From Paracoccus sp. M683 (GTDB lineage: Bacteria; Pseudomonadota; Alphaproteobacteria; Rhodobacterales; Rhodobacteraceae): a DNA stretch of 64,000 nucleotides. Positions 34,710-44,385 of the stretch are shown here, in pieces. The stretch is from positions 1 through 64,000 of the forward strand of contig NZ_VKDF01000008.1 of NCBI RefSeq assembly GCF_007096355.1, written 5' to 3'. Numbering within the stretch: position 1 is the stretch's first letter; each line of letters starts with the position of its first letter. The translations under genes and the position numbers were made by a program. The notes beneath the pieces are model-generated. The model was given only the letters and a program-made list of their open reading frames with translations. It did not search any database and was not told the origin of the DNA.

Positions 34710-36422
34710 ATGGTCATGCAAACCCTGAAAACGTCGCGGGCAAGTAAGGCAAAGCGGGCGTTCAGCACCCGTCGCGTTCCAAGGTCGGCAATGAAGACGC
34801 TGCTGACCGGCATGTTCACCCCGCAGCCTGGTGATCTTGTGCTGGCGCGGGTCGAACAGATCGGAAATCACACAAAGCTGGAACTGACGGACGGCCGCCG
34901 CGCGCTGATGTTCCCCGGCGACGAGATCGTGGTCTGCTACGGCAACCGTTATGCACCCGACCAGTTCGAATCCACCGTTCCCGTGGACATGTCCCCCTGC
35001 GATCTGGTCGCCGCCGGCGGCATCGCATCGCGAGAGATGACCCGCCACCAGCGCATGAAGACTCCGACCCAGATCGTGCCGCTTGGCCTTGTCGGCGATG
35101 CATCGGGACGTCGTCTGAACGTCATGGATTTCCGCGTTCAGGCGTCCGAGCATGTTCCCGAGCTTCCCGCCGTTCTGGCCCTCGGCACGTCGATGAATGC
35201 GGGCAAGACGCTGACAGCAACCTCGATGGTGCGCGGGTTCAAGCGGGTCGGACTTAAGGTTGCGGCGCTCAAGATCACGGGCACCGGTGCCGGCGGCGAC
35301 ATGTGGATCGTCCGCGATGCGGGCGCGGACATTTCGCTGGATTTCACCGACGCCGGCTATGCCAGCACCTATCTGGTGTCGATCCCGGAAATCGAGGCGC
35401 TGACCTATCGGCTGATGAATTACGCCGCCGCGCAGGGCGCCCAGGTCGCCGTGATCGAGATCGCCGACGGTCTGCACCAGTTGGAGACGTCTCAGCTGAT
35501 CCGCAGCAGCAGGATCCTGGATCTTGCCGTCGGCACCATGTTTGCCTCCTATGACGCGATGGGGGCGGCCAGGGGCGTGCAGGAACTGCTGGACGCCGGT
35601 CACCATGTCCTGGGTCTCAGCGGCCAGTTGGGCCGTGCGCCGCTTGGCGTGCGCGAAGCCGAGGCGGCAACCGGGATGCGCGTCTATTCACCCTGGGAAA
35701 TTCAGGACGGCGCACTGATCCCGCTGGTGCGGGAACGTGCCGCCGCCAGGCTGGAACAGACGGGCGGCAAGAACCCCTGCCTGCGGAACCTTGCCGGTGC
35801 GGTTGTGCCGGGGACAATGGCGCTTGGCAACCTTCTTCCCCTGCTTGGCAGCGGCCGCGCCATCGGCCCGCGGTCGAATGCCGCGACGCTGGCGCGCACA
35901 GTGCTGACTTTGGCAGCACAGACGGTGATGCAGGCCGAAGCGGACCATCTGTGCGGCGTCGGACCCGGCAACAAGGGCGGCAAGCGTCGCGACTGGCGCA
36001 ATGGCTCTCATCTGGTCGAATGGTTCACCGAAATCGGTCGAATCGATTTGCAGATGCCGCGACTGAAAAAATCGAAATATGAACCCAAGTTCATCGCCAA
36101 GGCCGAGGTTCCAGCCGACCGGTTGCAAGCGATTCTTGCGACGGACACGGACGAGCTTCCTGCCGCAGTGACGGCGCTGCTGTCCAGCCTGACCCGCACG
36201 CGGGTCAGTTCGCAGCGTGTGGGCGATCTGATAACGGACATCACGGAAGCCATCGCCTCGCTGGCGCCGCCTGCTCTTGGGGTTCAAATATCGTCCCCGT
36301 CGGCGCCGGTCAGCCTTTGGCCCATTCCGCGCAGTTCACCTGCCTCGGCGACGGCCACCGAGGATGACGAGCTGCGCGAGGCCGATCTGAGCGAATCGCT
36401 TCTGGAACGCCGCTCGGCCTGA
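34710..36422 (+). CDS. DUF1611-like P-loop protein
   Basis: A 570-residue protein. GGAG 7 nt upstream supports the ATG at 34710. The central domain has a P-loop GTSMNAGKT at residues 159-167, followed by ITGTGAGGDMWIVRDAGAD, LDFTDAGYASTYL and VIEIADGLHQLET, as in the C-terminal domain of DUF1611 proteins. The N-terminal 145 residues and the Pro/Ser-rich tail are less clear. One DUF1611 branch (DgcN) works on D-glutamate, which would fit a poly-amino-acid locus, but this relation is only suggestive. It is the first gene of a rightward operon with the ABC exporter, adaptor and CphA/CapA gene. Confidence 0.55.
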   Translation: MVMQTLKTSRASKAKRAFSTRRVPRSAMKTLLTGMFTPQPGDLVLARVEQIGNHTKLELTDGRRALMFPGDEIVVCYGNRYAPDQFESTVPVDMSPCDLVAAGGIASREMTRHQRMKTPTQIVPLGLVGDASGRRLNVMDFRVQASEHVPELPAVLALGTSMNAGKTLTATSMVRGFKRVGLKVAALKITGTGAGGDMWIVRDAGADISLDFTDAGYASTYLVSIPEIEALTYRLMNYAAAQGAQVAVIEIADGLHQLETSQLIRSSRILDLAVGTMFASYDAMGAARGVQELLDAGHHVLGLSGQLGRAPLGVREAEAATGMRVYSPWEIQDGALIPLVRERAAARLEQTGGKNPCLRNLAGAVVPGTMALGNLLPLLGSGRAIGPRSNAATLARTVLTLAAQTVMQAEADHLCGVGPGNKGGKRRDWRNGSHLVEWFTEIGRIDLQMPRLKKSKYEPKFIAKAEVPADRLQAILATDTDELPAAVTALLSSLTRTRVSSQRVGDLITDITEAIASLAPPALGVQISSPSAPVSLWPIPRSSPASATATEDDELREADLSESLLERRSA

Positions 36423-36486
36423 TCCCGTTTTGCTGCCGGTCTCTTGCGTCCCGAGGCCGGCACATCAGGCAGCAGTAGGATAACAC

Positions 36487-38196
36487 ATGAGCGCTCGCCG
36501 CAAACCGGGAAGCGGAACAGTCATATCGGCAATGTGGATTGTCTCGACGCCAGGTCTGGTCGCCGTGGCGGTTTTCACGACGGTCTTCAACCTGCTCAAG
36601 TTCGCCACGCCGCTTTATCTTCTGCAGGTTCTGGACCGGGTGCCGGCCAGCCGCAGCATCGAAACGCTGGTCATGCTGACCATCGCAGTGCTGATCGCCG
36701 TGTTCTGCGGGCTTGCCCTGGACATCGTGCGCCGGCGGATGCTGGTGCGGTGGTCCAACTGGATCGAGGTCCATCTGGCCCCCCGCATTCTGCACCAGGG
36801 CCTGTCCGAGGGTCGCCATGGCCGGTCCGAACAGGATACGACGCGCGGACTTTCCGACGTCAGCAAGCTGAGGGGGTTCGTCTCTGATTCGCTCGCGTCA
36901 TGGCTTGATGTCGTGTTCGCGCCGCTGTTCTTCCTGGCGACCTTTTTTGTCCACCCCGTTCTGGGGATGGTGTCCCTCGGTGCGCTGGTGCTGCTGGTCA
37001 TCGTCTCGTTCGTGGCCGACGCCGTCACGCGCGATTCCCGTCGCGCTGCGGGCGATGCGGGGCGCGAGGCCGGTTCGATCCTGAGCGTCGCGGAACAGAA
37101 CCGCGAAAGCGTCGGCGGACTGGCGATGGCAGACGCGCTTGCGGACCGCTGGCGCGCAGCCAGCACCTCGCAGGTCGAGGAGCGCAATACGTCTCGGGGC
37201 ATGCAGGTCACCTTCAGGGCGATCCAGAGCACCCTGAGCCAGCTTCTGCGGATCGCGATGATCGCGGTCGGCATCTGGCTGGTGGTGCAGGGAACCTTGT
37301 CCCTGGGAGGCATGTTCGCGGCTCGTGTGCTTGCCGGGTTCGGCTTCACTCTGGCTGAACGGGCACTTGGCAAATGGCGCAACCTGCGAGAGACGCTGAC
37401 CGCCTATCGCGCCATCCGCAAGCGCCTGACGATCACCGATGTCAGCACCATCTCGATCCTGCCGGATGTCGAAGGCCACGATATCATCGCTGACAGCGTC
37501 AGCTTCCGCTATCCCGGTGAACGCCGGGATTTGTACCGACGGCTATCGTTCCGCCTGCCGCCGGGGCGGATGCTTCTGGTCAGCGGCGGCGCGGGTGTCG
37601 GCAAGTCGACATTGTCGCGGCTGATGGTCGGTGTGCTGACGCCACGGGACGGACAGATCAGGCTGGGCGATGTCGACATCTCGCGACTGCCGTCCGAACT
37701 GCGTGCGCGGTTGATAAGCTATCTTCCCCAGCATACCGAAATCTTCGAGGGCACCGTGCGCGAGAACATCGCCCGGATGGAGGTGGGCGACCTGACCGAG
37801 GTCATGGCAGCGGCCAAGCTGGTCGGCATCCACGAGACGCTGATCCATTTGTCCAAAGGATATGACACGATGATCGGACCGGATTATCCCGCCCTGTCCG
37901 GCAGTCAGCGAAAGCGTATCGCAATGGCGCGCGCCTTTTACGGCAAGCCGCGTTTGATCGTGCTTGACGAGCCTGTCGCCAACCTCGACCGCCCCTCGCG
38001 CCGGATCATGGAGGCCGCGCTGGCCGATCTCAAGGCCGGGGGGGCATCGCTGGTGGTCACGCAGTCGATCCATTCCGAACAGCTTGCCCGGATGGCCGAC
38101 GAGATCCTGACCCTCACCGATGGCAAACACGACCTGCAAACCGCCGCCAACAGGGCGGACAACGCCAGCAGCGACAAGGTCCGGAGGATCAAATGA
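36487..38196 (+). CDS. Type I secretion ABC transporter (PrtD-like)
   Basis: A 569-residue half-transporter. The first 310 residues hold the membrane domain with about six helices (TPLYLLQVLDRVPASRS is the typical PrtD/HlyB-type start). The nucleotide-binding domain has Walker A SGGAGVGKST, Q-loop SYLPQHTEIF, signature LSGSQRKRIAMARA (Ser replaces the second Gly of LSGGQ) and Walker B LIVLDEPVANLD. No N-terminal C39 peptidase domain is present, so a double-glycine leader would have to be removed elsewhere. The stop overlaps the HlyD-like adaptor by 4 nt. Confidence 0.88.
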   Translation: MSARRKPGSGTVISAMWIVSTPGLVAVAVFTTVFNLLKFATPLYLLQVLDRVPASRSIETLVMLTIAVLIAVFCGLALDIVRRRMLVRWSNWIEVHLAPRILHQGLSEGRHGRSEQDTTRGLSDVSKLRGFVSDSLASWLDVVFAPLFFLATFFVHPVLGMVSLGALVLLVIVSFVADAVTRDSRRAAGDAGREAGSILSVAEQNRESVGGLAMADALADRWRAASTSQVEERNTSRGMQVTFRAIQSTLSQLLRIAMIAVGIWLVVQGTLSLGGMFAARVLAGFGFTLAERALGKWRNLRETLTAYRAIRKRLTITDVSTISILPDVEGHDIIADSVSFRYPGERRDLYRRLSFRLPPGRMLLVSGGAGVGKSTLSRLMVGVLTPRDGQIRLGDVDISRLPSELRARLISYLPQHTEIFEGTVRENIARMEVGDLTEVMAAAKLVGIHETLIHLSKGYDTMIGPDYPALSGSQRKRIAMARAFYGKPRLIVLDEPVANLDRPSRRIMEAALADLKAGGASLVVTQSIHSEQLARMADEILTLTDGKHDLQTAANRADNASSDKVRRIK

Positions 38197-39530
38197 GCGT
38201 CGAGACCCAAGCGATTCCCGCCTGGCTGCGCCCAGATCTCGAGGATCGGCGCCCGTTCGGCCGTCGGCTTGCGATCATCGGCTTTGCCGTGATCCTGATC
38301 TCGGGAAGCGCATTTTACGGCTGGGCCTCGACGGCACCCGTCGCCGGTGCGGTCATCGCGCCGGGGGTCATCAACGTTGATTCCAACGTCCGGGCCGTCC
38401 AGCATCTGGAAGGCGGGATCATCGGCGAGATCCTGGTGCGAGAGGGCGATCAGGTGCAGGCCGGCCAGGTGCTGGTGCGGCTTGACGATACCGCCGCCAG
38501 ATCCAGCCGGAACGAGCTTCTGGGCCAGTATTACGAAGGTCTTGCGATCGACGCACGGCTGACCGCCGAGCAGAACGGGGCAGAGCGCATCGAGTTTCCG
38601 ACCGAGTTGACCGACCGCTTCGGCGACGCGGCCATCAAGCGCGCGATGGCCGGGCAGGAGGAGATATTCGCTTCTCGCCGCAGCCTTCTTGAAGAACGGG
38701 TCGCCATCGGCGATCGCACCCAGCAGCAGTTGCAAAGCGAAATCGGCGGACTGAAAAACCAGATCGTCTCGTCCCGGACACGGCTCGACCTGCTTAACGA
38801 AGAGCGCGAGATCGTGGAGCAGTTGCTTGCCAAGAATCTGGTCTCGAACAATCGCCGCCTGAATCTGCAAAGTTCGATCGCCGAGATCGAAGGGCAGATC
38901 GCCGGATACGAGGCGGCAATCGCTTCGGCCGAGCAGAAGATCGAGGCGGAACGCCTGCGGACCGCCGACCTGCGCAACACCCAGGCCACCGAGGTGGTCG
39001 AGGAACTGCGGGCGGTGCGCACCAGGAACTATGAACTGAGCGAGCGTCTTCGCACCGCCGAAAACATTCTTGACCGCAGCGAAATCCGTGCGCCTGTAGC
39101 CGGTGTCGTCAATGGCCTGCAGGTTCATACCGTCGGCGGCGTGATCGCGGCAGGCCAGACCGTGATGGACATCGTGCCGGTCAGCGACAAGCTTGTCGTG
39201 CTGGCAACCATCGACCCGCTGGACATAGACCAGGTGCGCCCGGACATGGCGGCGCAGGTATGGCTGTCGGCGCTGAACCGGCGCACCGACCGCCCGCTGG
39301 AGGGGCGCGTGACAACCGTGTCGGCTGACCGCCTGACCGACCCGGCCACCGGCGCGTCGTATTACCAGGCGCGGGTCCAACTGGACCCGGCCTCGTTGCA
39401 GGACCAGCCGGTTGCAATCCAGGCCGGCATGGCGGCCGAAGTGATGATCCGCACGTCCGATCGCACGGCATGGGATTATCTTCTGTCTCCGATCGCCCAC
39501 TTCCTGCAGAACAGCCTGCGGGAAGGATGA
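38193..39530 (+). CDS. HlyD/PrtE-family membrane fusion protein
   Basis: A 445-residue adaptor: one N-terminal membrane helix (about residues 25-46), lipoyl/barrel segments (GVINVDSNVRAVQHLEGG, GEILVREGDQVQAGQVLVRLDD in pieces), a long coiled-coil hairpin (about 120-280), then DRSEIRAPVAGVVNGLQVHTVGGV and the C-terminal beta domain. It links the ABC transporter to an outer-membrane TolC protein, which is not encoded here. ATGA overlap with the transporter gene. Confidence 0.9.
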   Translation: MSVETQAIPAWLRPDLEDRRPFGRRLAIIGFAVILISGSAFYGWASTAPVAGAVIAPGVINVDSNVRAVQHLEGGIIGEILVREGDQVQAGQVLVRLDDTAARSSRNELLGQYYEGLAIDARLTAEQNGAERIEFPTELTDRFGDAAIKRAMAGQEEIFASRRSLLEERVAIGDRTQQQLQSEIGGLKNQIVSSRTRLDLLNEEREIVEQLLAKNLVSNNRRLNLQSSIAEIEGQIAGYEAAIASAEQKIEAERLRTADLRNTQATEVVEELRAVRTRNYELSERLRTAENILDRSEIRAPVAGVVNGLQVHTVGGVIAAGQTVMDIVPVSDKLVVLATIDPLDIDQVRPDMAAQVWLSALNRRTDRPLEGRVTTVSADRLTDPATGASYYQARVQLDPASLQDQPVAIQAGMAAEVMIRTSDRTAWDYLLSPIAHFLQNSLREG

Positions 39531-39561
39531 ACAATATATTGATTTTCGAGGAGGGTTTTTG

Positions 39562-42540
39562 ATGCAAGCGGACAAATGCACATTTGTCGGTCCGGGCAAC
39601 GTTCATGCGCGTCGGGCCGTCCTGCGTGCCACGATCGACGACGCGGCAGGCGTGACAGTCGATCCCCAGGCGATCCTGCGGCTGAAACGTGCGCTTGAGA
39701 CCCTGAGAGGTGGCCTGCTGGACCTGCCCGCGTGGCGGCGGCTGAGCCGCTCGAAGGAACCTTGGCCCGCCGCGGCGGTTGTCGAAGTCCTGGCCGTCAT
39801 CGCGCAGCGTTACACCTGGTGGCCGGTCATGTTCTGCGACTATCGCCCCCCTGCCACGGATGCCGCAGTCCAGCGCCCCCAGCGGGAAGGCGTCGCGATC
39901 TTCGAGACGGTGGACGAGCGCATCGGCCAAGCCGCCGCAGATTTCGGCGTGACGATGGTCGCATCCATGCTGAACGGTGCGGGGCGGTCGCGTATGGGAC
40001 GCGATCTTCTGGCAGCGCTTAAGAAATTCCTGGACGCCACCCTTCCCTGGACACCCTCGGCCGACGTCCTGCACGTGGCCCGGCTGGCAAGGGATCGTGA
40101 CATTCCCTGGCATGTCTTCGGCCAGTCTCCCTATGCCCGGATCGGGCTTGGGCGTCACGCCGAGATCCTCAAGGGGGCGGAGTCGACGCGCACCAGTTCG
40201 ATCGGCAGGGCGATGTCGCGCGACAAGTCCGTGACCAACATGCTGTTGTCCGAGGCGAGCCTGCCGGTCGCGACACAGCGCACCGCCCGGACCGAACGCC
40301 GCGCGCTCGCTGTTGCCAAGGACCTGGGCTATCCGCTGGTGGTCAAGCCGATCGACGGCAACATGGGCCGCGACGTCACCATCGGAGTCGAGACCGACGG
40401 GCAGATGCGCCGGGCGTTCGCCCGCGCCGTCAGGCATTCCGAACGCGTGGTCATCGAGCAGTTGATCCCTGGCGATGAAACCCGCCTGCTGGTCGTCAAC
40501 GGCAAGCTGCAATCCGCGGTCCGGCGCGTGCCCGCGCAGGTCGTCGGCGACGGCAAGCACAGCGTCGCGGAACTGGTCGATATCGAAAACGGGCGCCCCG
40601 AACGCGAAGCCTTTCTGGAAGGGAAGATGGCCGTCCTGGGGACGATCCGGCTTGACGACGACGCCGTCGCGCTGCTGACCCAGCAGGGTCTGACGCCCAA
40701 GGCCGTGCCCGCCGAAGGACACACGGTCCTGCTGCGCCGCGAATCAAACATCTCGCGCGGCGGCGGTGCGCTGGACATGACCGATCAGGTCCATCCCTCG
40801 GTCCGCCGGGTCGCCGAACAGGCGGCGCGCGCTTTACGTCTGGACGTCTGCGGCGTCGATTTCATCACACCGGACATTTCGCGCCATTGGCAGGAAACCG
40901 GCGGCGCGATCTGCGAGGTCAACAGCCGGCCCGGCATCAACTCGCAGCTGCATTTCATGTCCGAGACCCGCCGGCGCAAGATCATGAGCGAGATTTTCAC
41001 CGCGTTGGTGGGCGCCGACCACAAGGGCCGGATGCCGGTCGTGGCGCTGATCGGCACCCCTGCCGTGACCACTGCCCTGTGTTCTGCCCTTGAAGCGCAG
41101 GCGCAGCGCGAGGGTCGGGTTCTGGGCATTGTCGGCGGCACCGCGCGGCCCGGCCGCAGCAGCATCCCGATGTCGCGCACGGACGAACTGTTCGGAGCGA
41201 GCGAGATCGACGCAGCCGTCGTGATAAGCGAGCCTGGTGCGCTGCTGGAGCGCGGTCTGGGCCTGTCGCGCATCGACGCTGCGGTGTTCCACGCCGACGA
41301 CGACGCGCAAACTGCCCCGCTGTCCCGCCTGCTGGAGCAGGTCGCACCGGGGACCGTCCTGCCCGCGACCGACCCCGAGGCACTGCGTCACGCACTGGCG
41401 GGGCTGGGCCTGTCAAGCGAAGGCACCGAACGCATCTGGGCTGTCGTGCCTCAACCCGGCGAAACGGTCATTCCGATGCAGCGGGCGAAAGGAACAAGCT
41501 ATACCGCCCTGTTTCTTGGCGACATGGGGTTTGGCGAATCCTATCTGCACCACCCGCGCATGACCGAGCTTCAGCAGATCCTGTCCGTGCACGGCCATGA
41601 ATATTCGCTGCGTGCCCTCCGGCCACTGCTGGGAAGCGCCGACCACGTGATCGGCAATCTCGAGGTTCCCCTGGCTGCGCGTCCATCCCAATCGCTTCAG
41701 GGCCAGAAGAAATACCTGGGCTGGTGCGATCCGGCACGGACGGTGCAGGCGCTTCAGGCCGTCGGCATCAACGCGGTCTCGCTGGCGAACAATCACGCCA
41801 TGGACTGCGGCGCGCAGGGGCTGGAGGAAACCTTCCGACACCTGGACGCGGCGGGGATCAAGCATTTCGGCGCCGGCGCGACGGACCGTGATGCGCTCAT
41901 GCCGCATATCCACAGTTTCACCGTCGGACGGACCCGCCGCACGCTGGTCGTATTCGGCGGCTTCGAATATCGCCGCCGCTATGCCACGCGCTACCGGTGG
42001 TATGCAGGTGCTTCGACAGGCGGGGTCGGGATGTTGTCACCCGACAAGATCGCAGAATGGATCCAGACCCACGGGCAGAAGCTTCGAAACCCAACCTTTG
42101 TCGCCTATCCCCATTGGGGCAAGGACTATGAGGAAGTGACGGCCGACCAGCGGCGCAACGCCCAACAGCTTGTCGATGCGGGAATCGACATGGTCATCGG
42201 TCACGGCGCCCATGTCTCTCAGGCCGTCGAGGTTCTTGGCGGCAAGACCGTGGTCTATAACATCGGCAACTTCGTCTGGAACACGCCCGGCCGTTTCAAC
42301 CGGATCAAGGTGCCGCCGGTCGGAACCGCCGCGGCCCTTCGTTTCAGCCGCACGCTGAAGACGCCGATGACACTGGATCTGTATCCGCTGATGATCGACA
42401 ACGACGTCACCAGGTTCCAGAACAGGCTCGTCACCGAAACGGAAGCCGCGCCAGCGCGCGAGGTTCTGGGACAGCGGCTTCCAAGCTGCCCCGAGATGTC
42501 TTGCGACAATATCGGATACTACATGCGGTTGGCGGTCTAG
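39562..42540 (+). CDS. Fusion of cyanophycin-synthetase-like ATP-grasp protein and CapA-type phosphoesterase domain
   Basis: A 992-residue three-part protein; GAGGAGGG precedes the ATG at 39562. Residues 1 to about 490 match the N-terminal and ATP-grasp domains of CphA (SRDKSVTNMLLSEASLPV, PLVVKPIDGNMGRDVTIGV, GDETRLLVVNGK, CGVDFITPDISRHWQETGG, EVNSRPGINSQ). About 490-640 is a decayed Mur-ligase region in which GTNGKTTT has become GTPAVTTA. From about 645 the protein is a CapA/PgsA-type metallophosphoesterase: FLGDMGFGE, NLEVPLA, SLANNHAMDCG, YPHWGKDYEE, GHGAHVSQAVEVLGGK and YNIGNFVW. CapA domains act in poly-gamma-glutamate synthesis and attachment. The fusion strongly suggests a poly-amino-acid or modified peptide product. 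No signal peptide is visible although CapA proteins are usually outside the cytoplasm. Confidence 0.78.
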   Translation: MQADKCTFVGPGNVHARRAVLRATIDDAAGVTVDPQAILRLKRALETLRGGLLDLPAWRRLSRSKEPWPAAAVVEVLAVIAQRYTWWPVMFCDYRPPATDAAVQRPQREGVAIFETVDERIGQAAADFGVTMVASMLNGAGRSRMGRDLLAALKKFLDATLPWTPSADVLHVARLARDRDIPWHVFGQSPYARIGLGRHAEILKGAESTRTSSIGRAMSRDKSVTNMLLSEASLPVATQRTARTERRALAVAKDLGYPLVVKPIDGNMGRDVTIGVETDGQMRRAFARAVRHSERVVIEQLIPGDETRLLVVNGKLQSAVRRVPAQVVGDGKHSVAELVDIENGRPEREAFLEGKMAVLGTIRLDDDAVALLTQQGLTPKAVPAEGHTVLLRRESNISRGGGALDMTDQVHPSVRRVAEQAARALRLDVCGVDFITPDISRHWQETGGAICEVNSRPGINSQLHFMSETRRRKIMSEIFTALVGADHKGRMPVVALIGTPAVTTALCSALEAQAQREGRVLGIVGGTARPGRSSIPMSRTDELFGASEIDAAVVISEPGALLERGLGLSRIDAAVFHADDDAQTAPLSRLLEQVAPGTVLPATDPEALRHALAGLGLSSEGTERIWAVVPQPGETVIPMQRAKGTSYTALFLGDMGFGESYLHHPRMTELQQILSVHGHEYSLRALRPLLGSADHVIGNLEVPLAARPSQSLQGQKKYLGWCDPARTVQALQAVGINAVSLANNHAMDCGAQGLEETFRHLDAAGIKHFGAGATDRDALMPHIHSFTVGRTRRTLVVFGGFEYRRRYATRYRWYAGASTGGVGMLSPDKIAEWIQTHGQKLRNPTFVAYPHWGKDYEEVTADQRRNAQQLVDAGIDMVIGHGAHVSQAVEVLGGKTVVYNIGNFVWNTPGRFNRIKVPPVGTAAALRFSRTLKTPMTLDLYPLMIDNDVTRFQNRLVTETEAAPAREVLGQRLPSCPEMSCDNIGYYMRLAV

Positions 42541-42789
42541 GCTGCTGCCCGAAGGACAGCAAAGTAAGTCCTTCGAGCATCTGCCCTGCCGGATGGCCAT
42601 GAAACGGAAACAGTCCAGACTCCGGCAAGAGGCGGGCGGACGCAGCGGCAATCTCCCTTGGGCATCCGTTGAAGGCGAACGGCAGCCAAGAGGACGGCGA
42701 TCCGCCTTCATTCCGGTCAGGCGGATGAACTTGACCTCGCGATCATAGGTGAAGAACCTGCGGCTATCCTGCAGGTTGACTGGAACGCC

Positions 42790-44256
42790 ATGTCTGATGC
42801 CCGACTGCTTGCCATTCTCGACTTCTGGCACAAGCTTGAATTCTTCATTCCTTTCGACCTGGAGAGCAGGGCGCAGGCGGACGTCCGGCGAAAGTCCCTA
42901 TGGCGCGTTTACAATGACATGTCGCCTGTTCGGTATGACAAGCCACCGGAAGGCATGAGGGTTTCGGGCTATACGGTCTTTCTGGGCGTCTTCGACAAGG
43001 CGGACATCAGGAACCTGCTGGATGGTTTGCGCCCCATCCCGGAAGGCGACGCATTCGAGGATGAGATGCGCGGGGATCTGAAAGGCCGGACCTGCATGGC
43101 AAGTCTTGATCTTTGCCCCGAGGGACGACCGCTATTCCAGAGTTTCAAGGTTTCGACACTGCCTTGGGCGATCGGGCGTGTCCGGTCCGATGGTCTGGGG
43201 GCGCTGAGCAGCGCCGCATTTCAGGCGGCACTGCTGAAGCTTCAGGATCTGCTGACCAATCTTGCGGCGTGTCGTTCCGATTTCGCCGGTGATGATCCCG
43301 CTGGCGACCTTTCAACCAGCCTGATGCCGCGTGAAATCGACGAACTGGCGGATCTGCTGGCGCAGTGGTCGGGCTTCCGGCCAGCAGGTCATCATCCTGC
43401 GGCCCTGCTGGAAGTCAGGTTCGGCAAGACGCCTCCGCAACGAAAGACTGCCGGGGCGACCGATTCCGCCATGGAGGAGAAGGACGAGGAGGACAGCGAA
43501 GACACCCAGGACATCGGCATCCTCAACAGCTTCTTCATCCCGGATCTGGAGCGCGCCATGGCCTCTGTTTCCGCAGGCGAAACTCCTGCCGCACTTCGGC
43601 AATATCTCACGCCATTGCCGCCGCAGGACCGGTGCAACCTGTTCTCGGCGCAGGGGCGGGAAACCATCGTGGACATGCTGGCACCGGACCGGATGAACCG
43701 GGGACGCTGGTTTGCCGATCCCCGGCATGCCATGAGCCTGATGCAGCAGTTCGCCATCAACGCCGCGACCACCCGGCTGGCCGGTGACGGCCTGTTTTCG
43801 GTGAACGGTCCTCCGGGAACCGGCAAGACAACATTGCTGCGCGATATCGTTGCCGACAACATCACCCGGCGCGCCCGTGTCCTGGCCCGTCTCGCCTGCC
43901 CGGCCGATGCCTTGTTGCCGATGAAGGACGATAAAATCCGCCGGCTTGTCCCCGAACTGACCGGGTTCGAGATGGTGGTCGCCTCCTCCAACAACGCGGC
44001 GGTGGAAAACATCTCGAACGATCTTCCGAAGCGGGCTTCGGTCTGGGACCGAGAGCCGATCGAATATCTGCAACCAGTTGCACATAAACTGGCCGCGGAG
44101 GTCACGGACGACAGGTGTCGCGCCCTTTCCGACAAGGACATGCCATGGGGCCTGATCGCAGCCGCGCTTGGAAATTCGGCCAATCGCTATCGCTTCTCGT
44201 CTCGTTTGAGTTTGTGCCAATCCTTCATCGCCTGCAAGGGCGTCTTGCTGCCCTAG
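42790..44256 (+). pseudogene. Superfamily 1 helicase-like protein, truncated after the first motifs
   Basis: The 488-residue frame begins as a large AAA/UPF1-like protein: a long N-terminal domain (LAILDFWHKLEFFIPF), an acidic linker (MEEKDEEDSEDTQD), then Walker A VNGPPGTGKTTLLRDIV at about residues 337-352 and motif Ia-like ASSNNAAVENIS. The family continues for several hundred more residues with motifs II-VI. Here the sequence turns into unrelated residues near nt 44210 and stops, just before the IS91-like element. Similar helicases occur in defence islands. It was probably inactivated by that insertion. Confidence 0.65.
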
Positions 44257-44385
44257 GACGAAGCCGCTCGCGCGGCAATGGCGCGTGTGGCGGGCGTTGC
44301 GCGCTGATCTGACTCTTGTGCATTTGGGAATGGACGATCCTGCCTGACGATTGGGGCCTTCTCAATCATCAGACAGGAGGCTTCC

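Noticed and set aside
36487..39530. RTX-toxin secretion operon
   Set aside because: The transporter and adaptor are of type I, but no RTX protein (GGxGxDxxx repeats) is encoded nearby and the adjoining genes are ATP-grasp and CapA-like.
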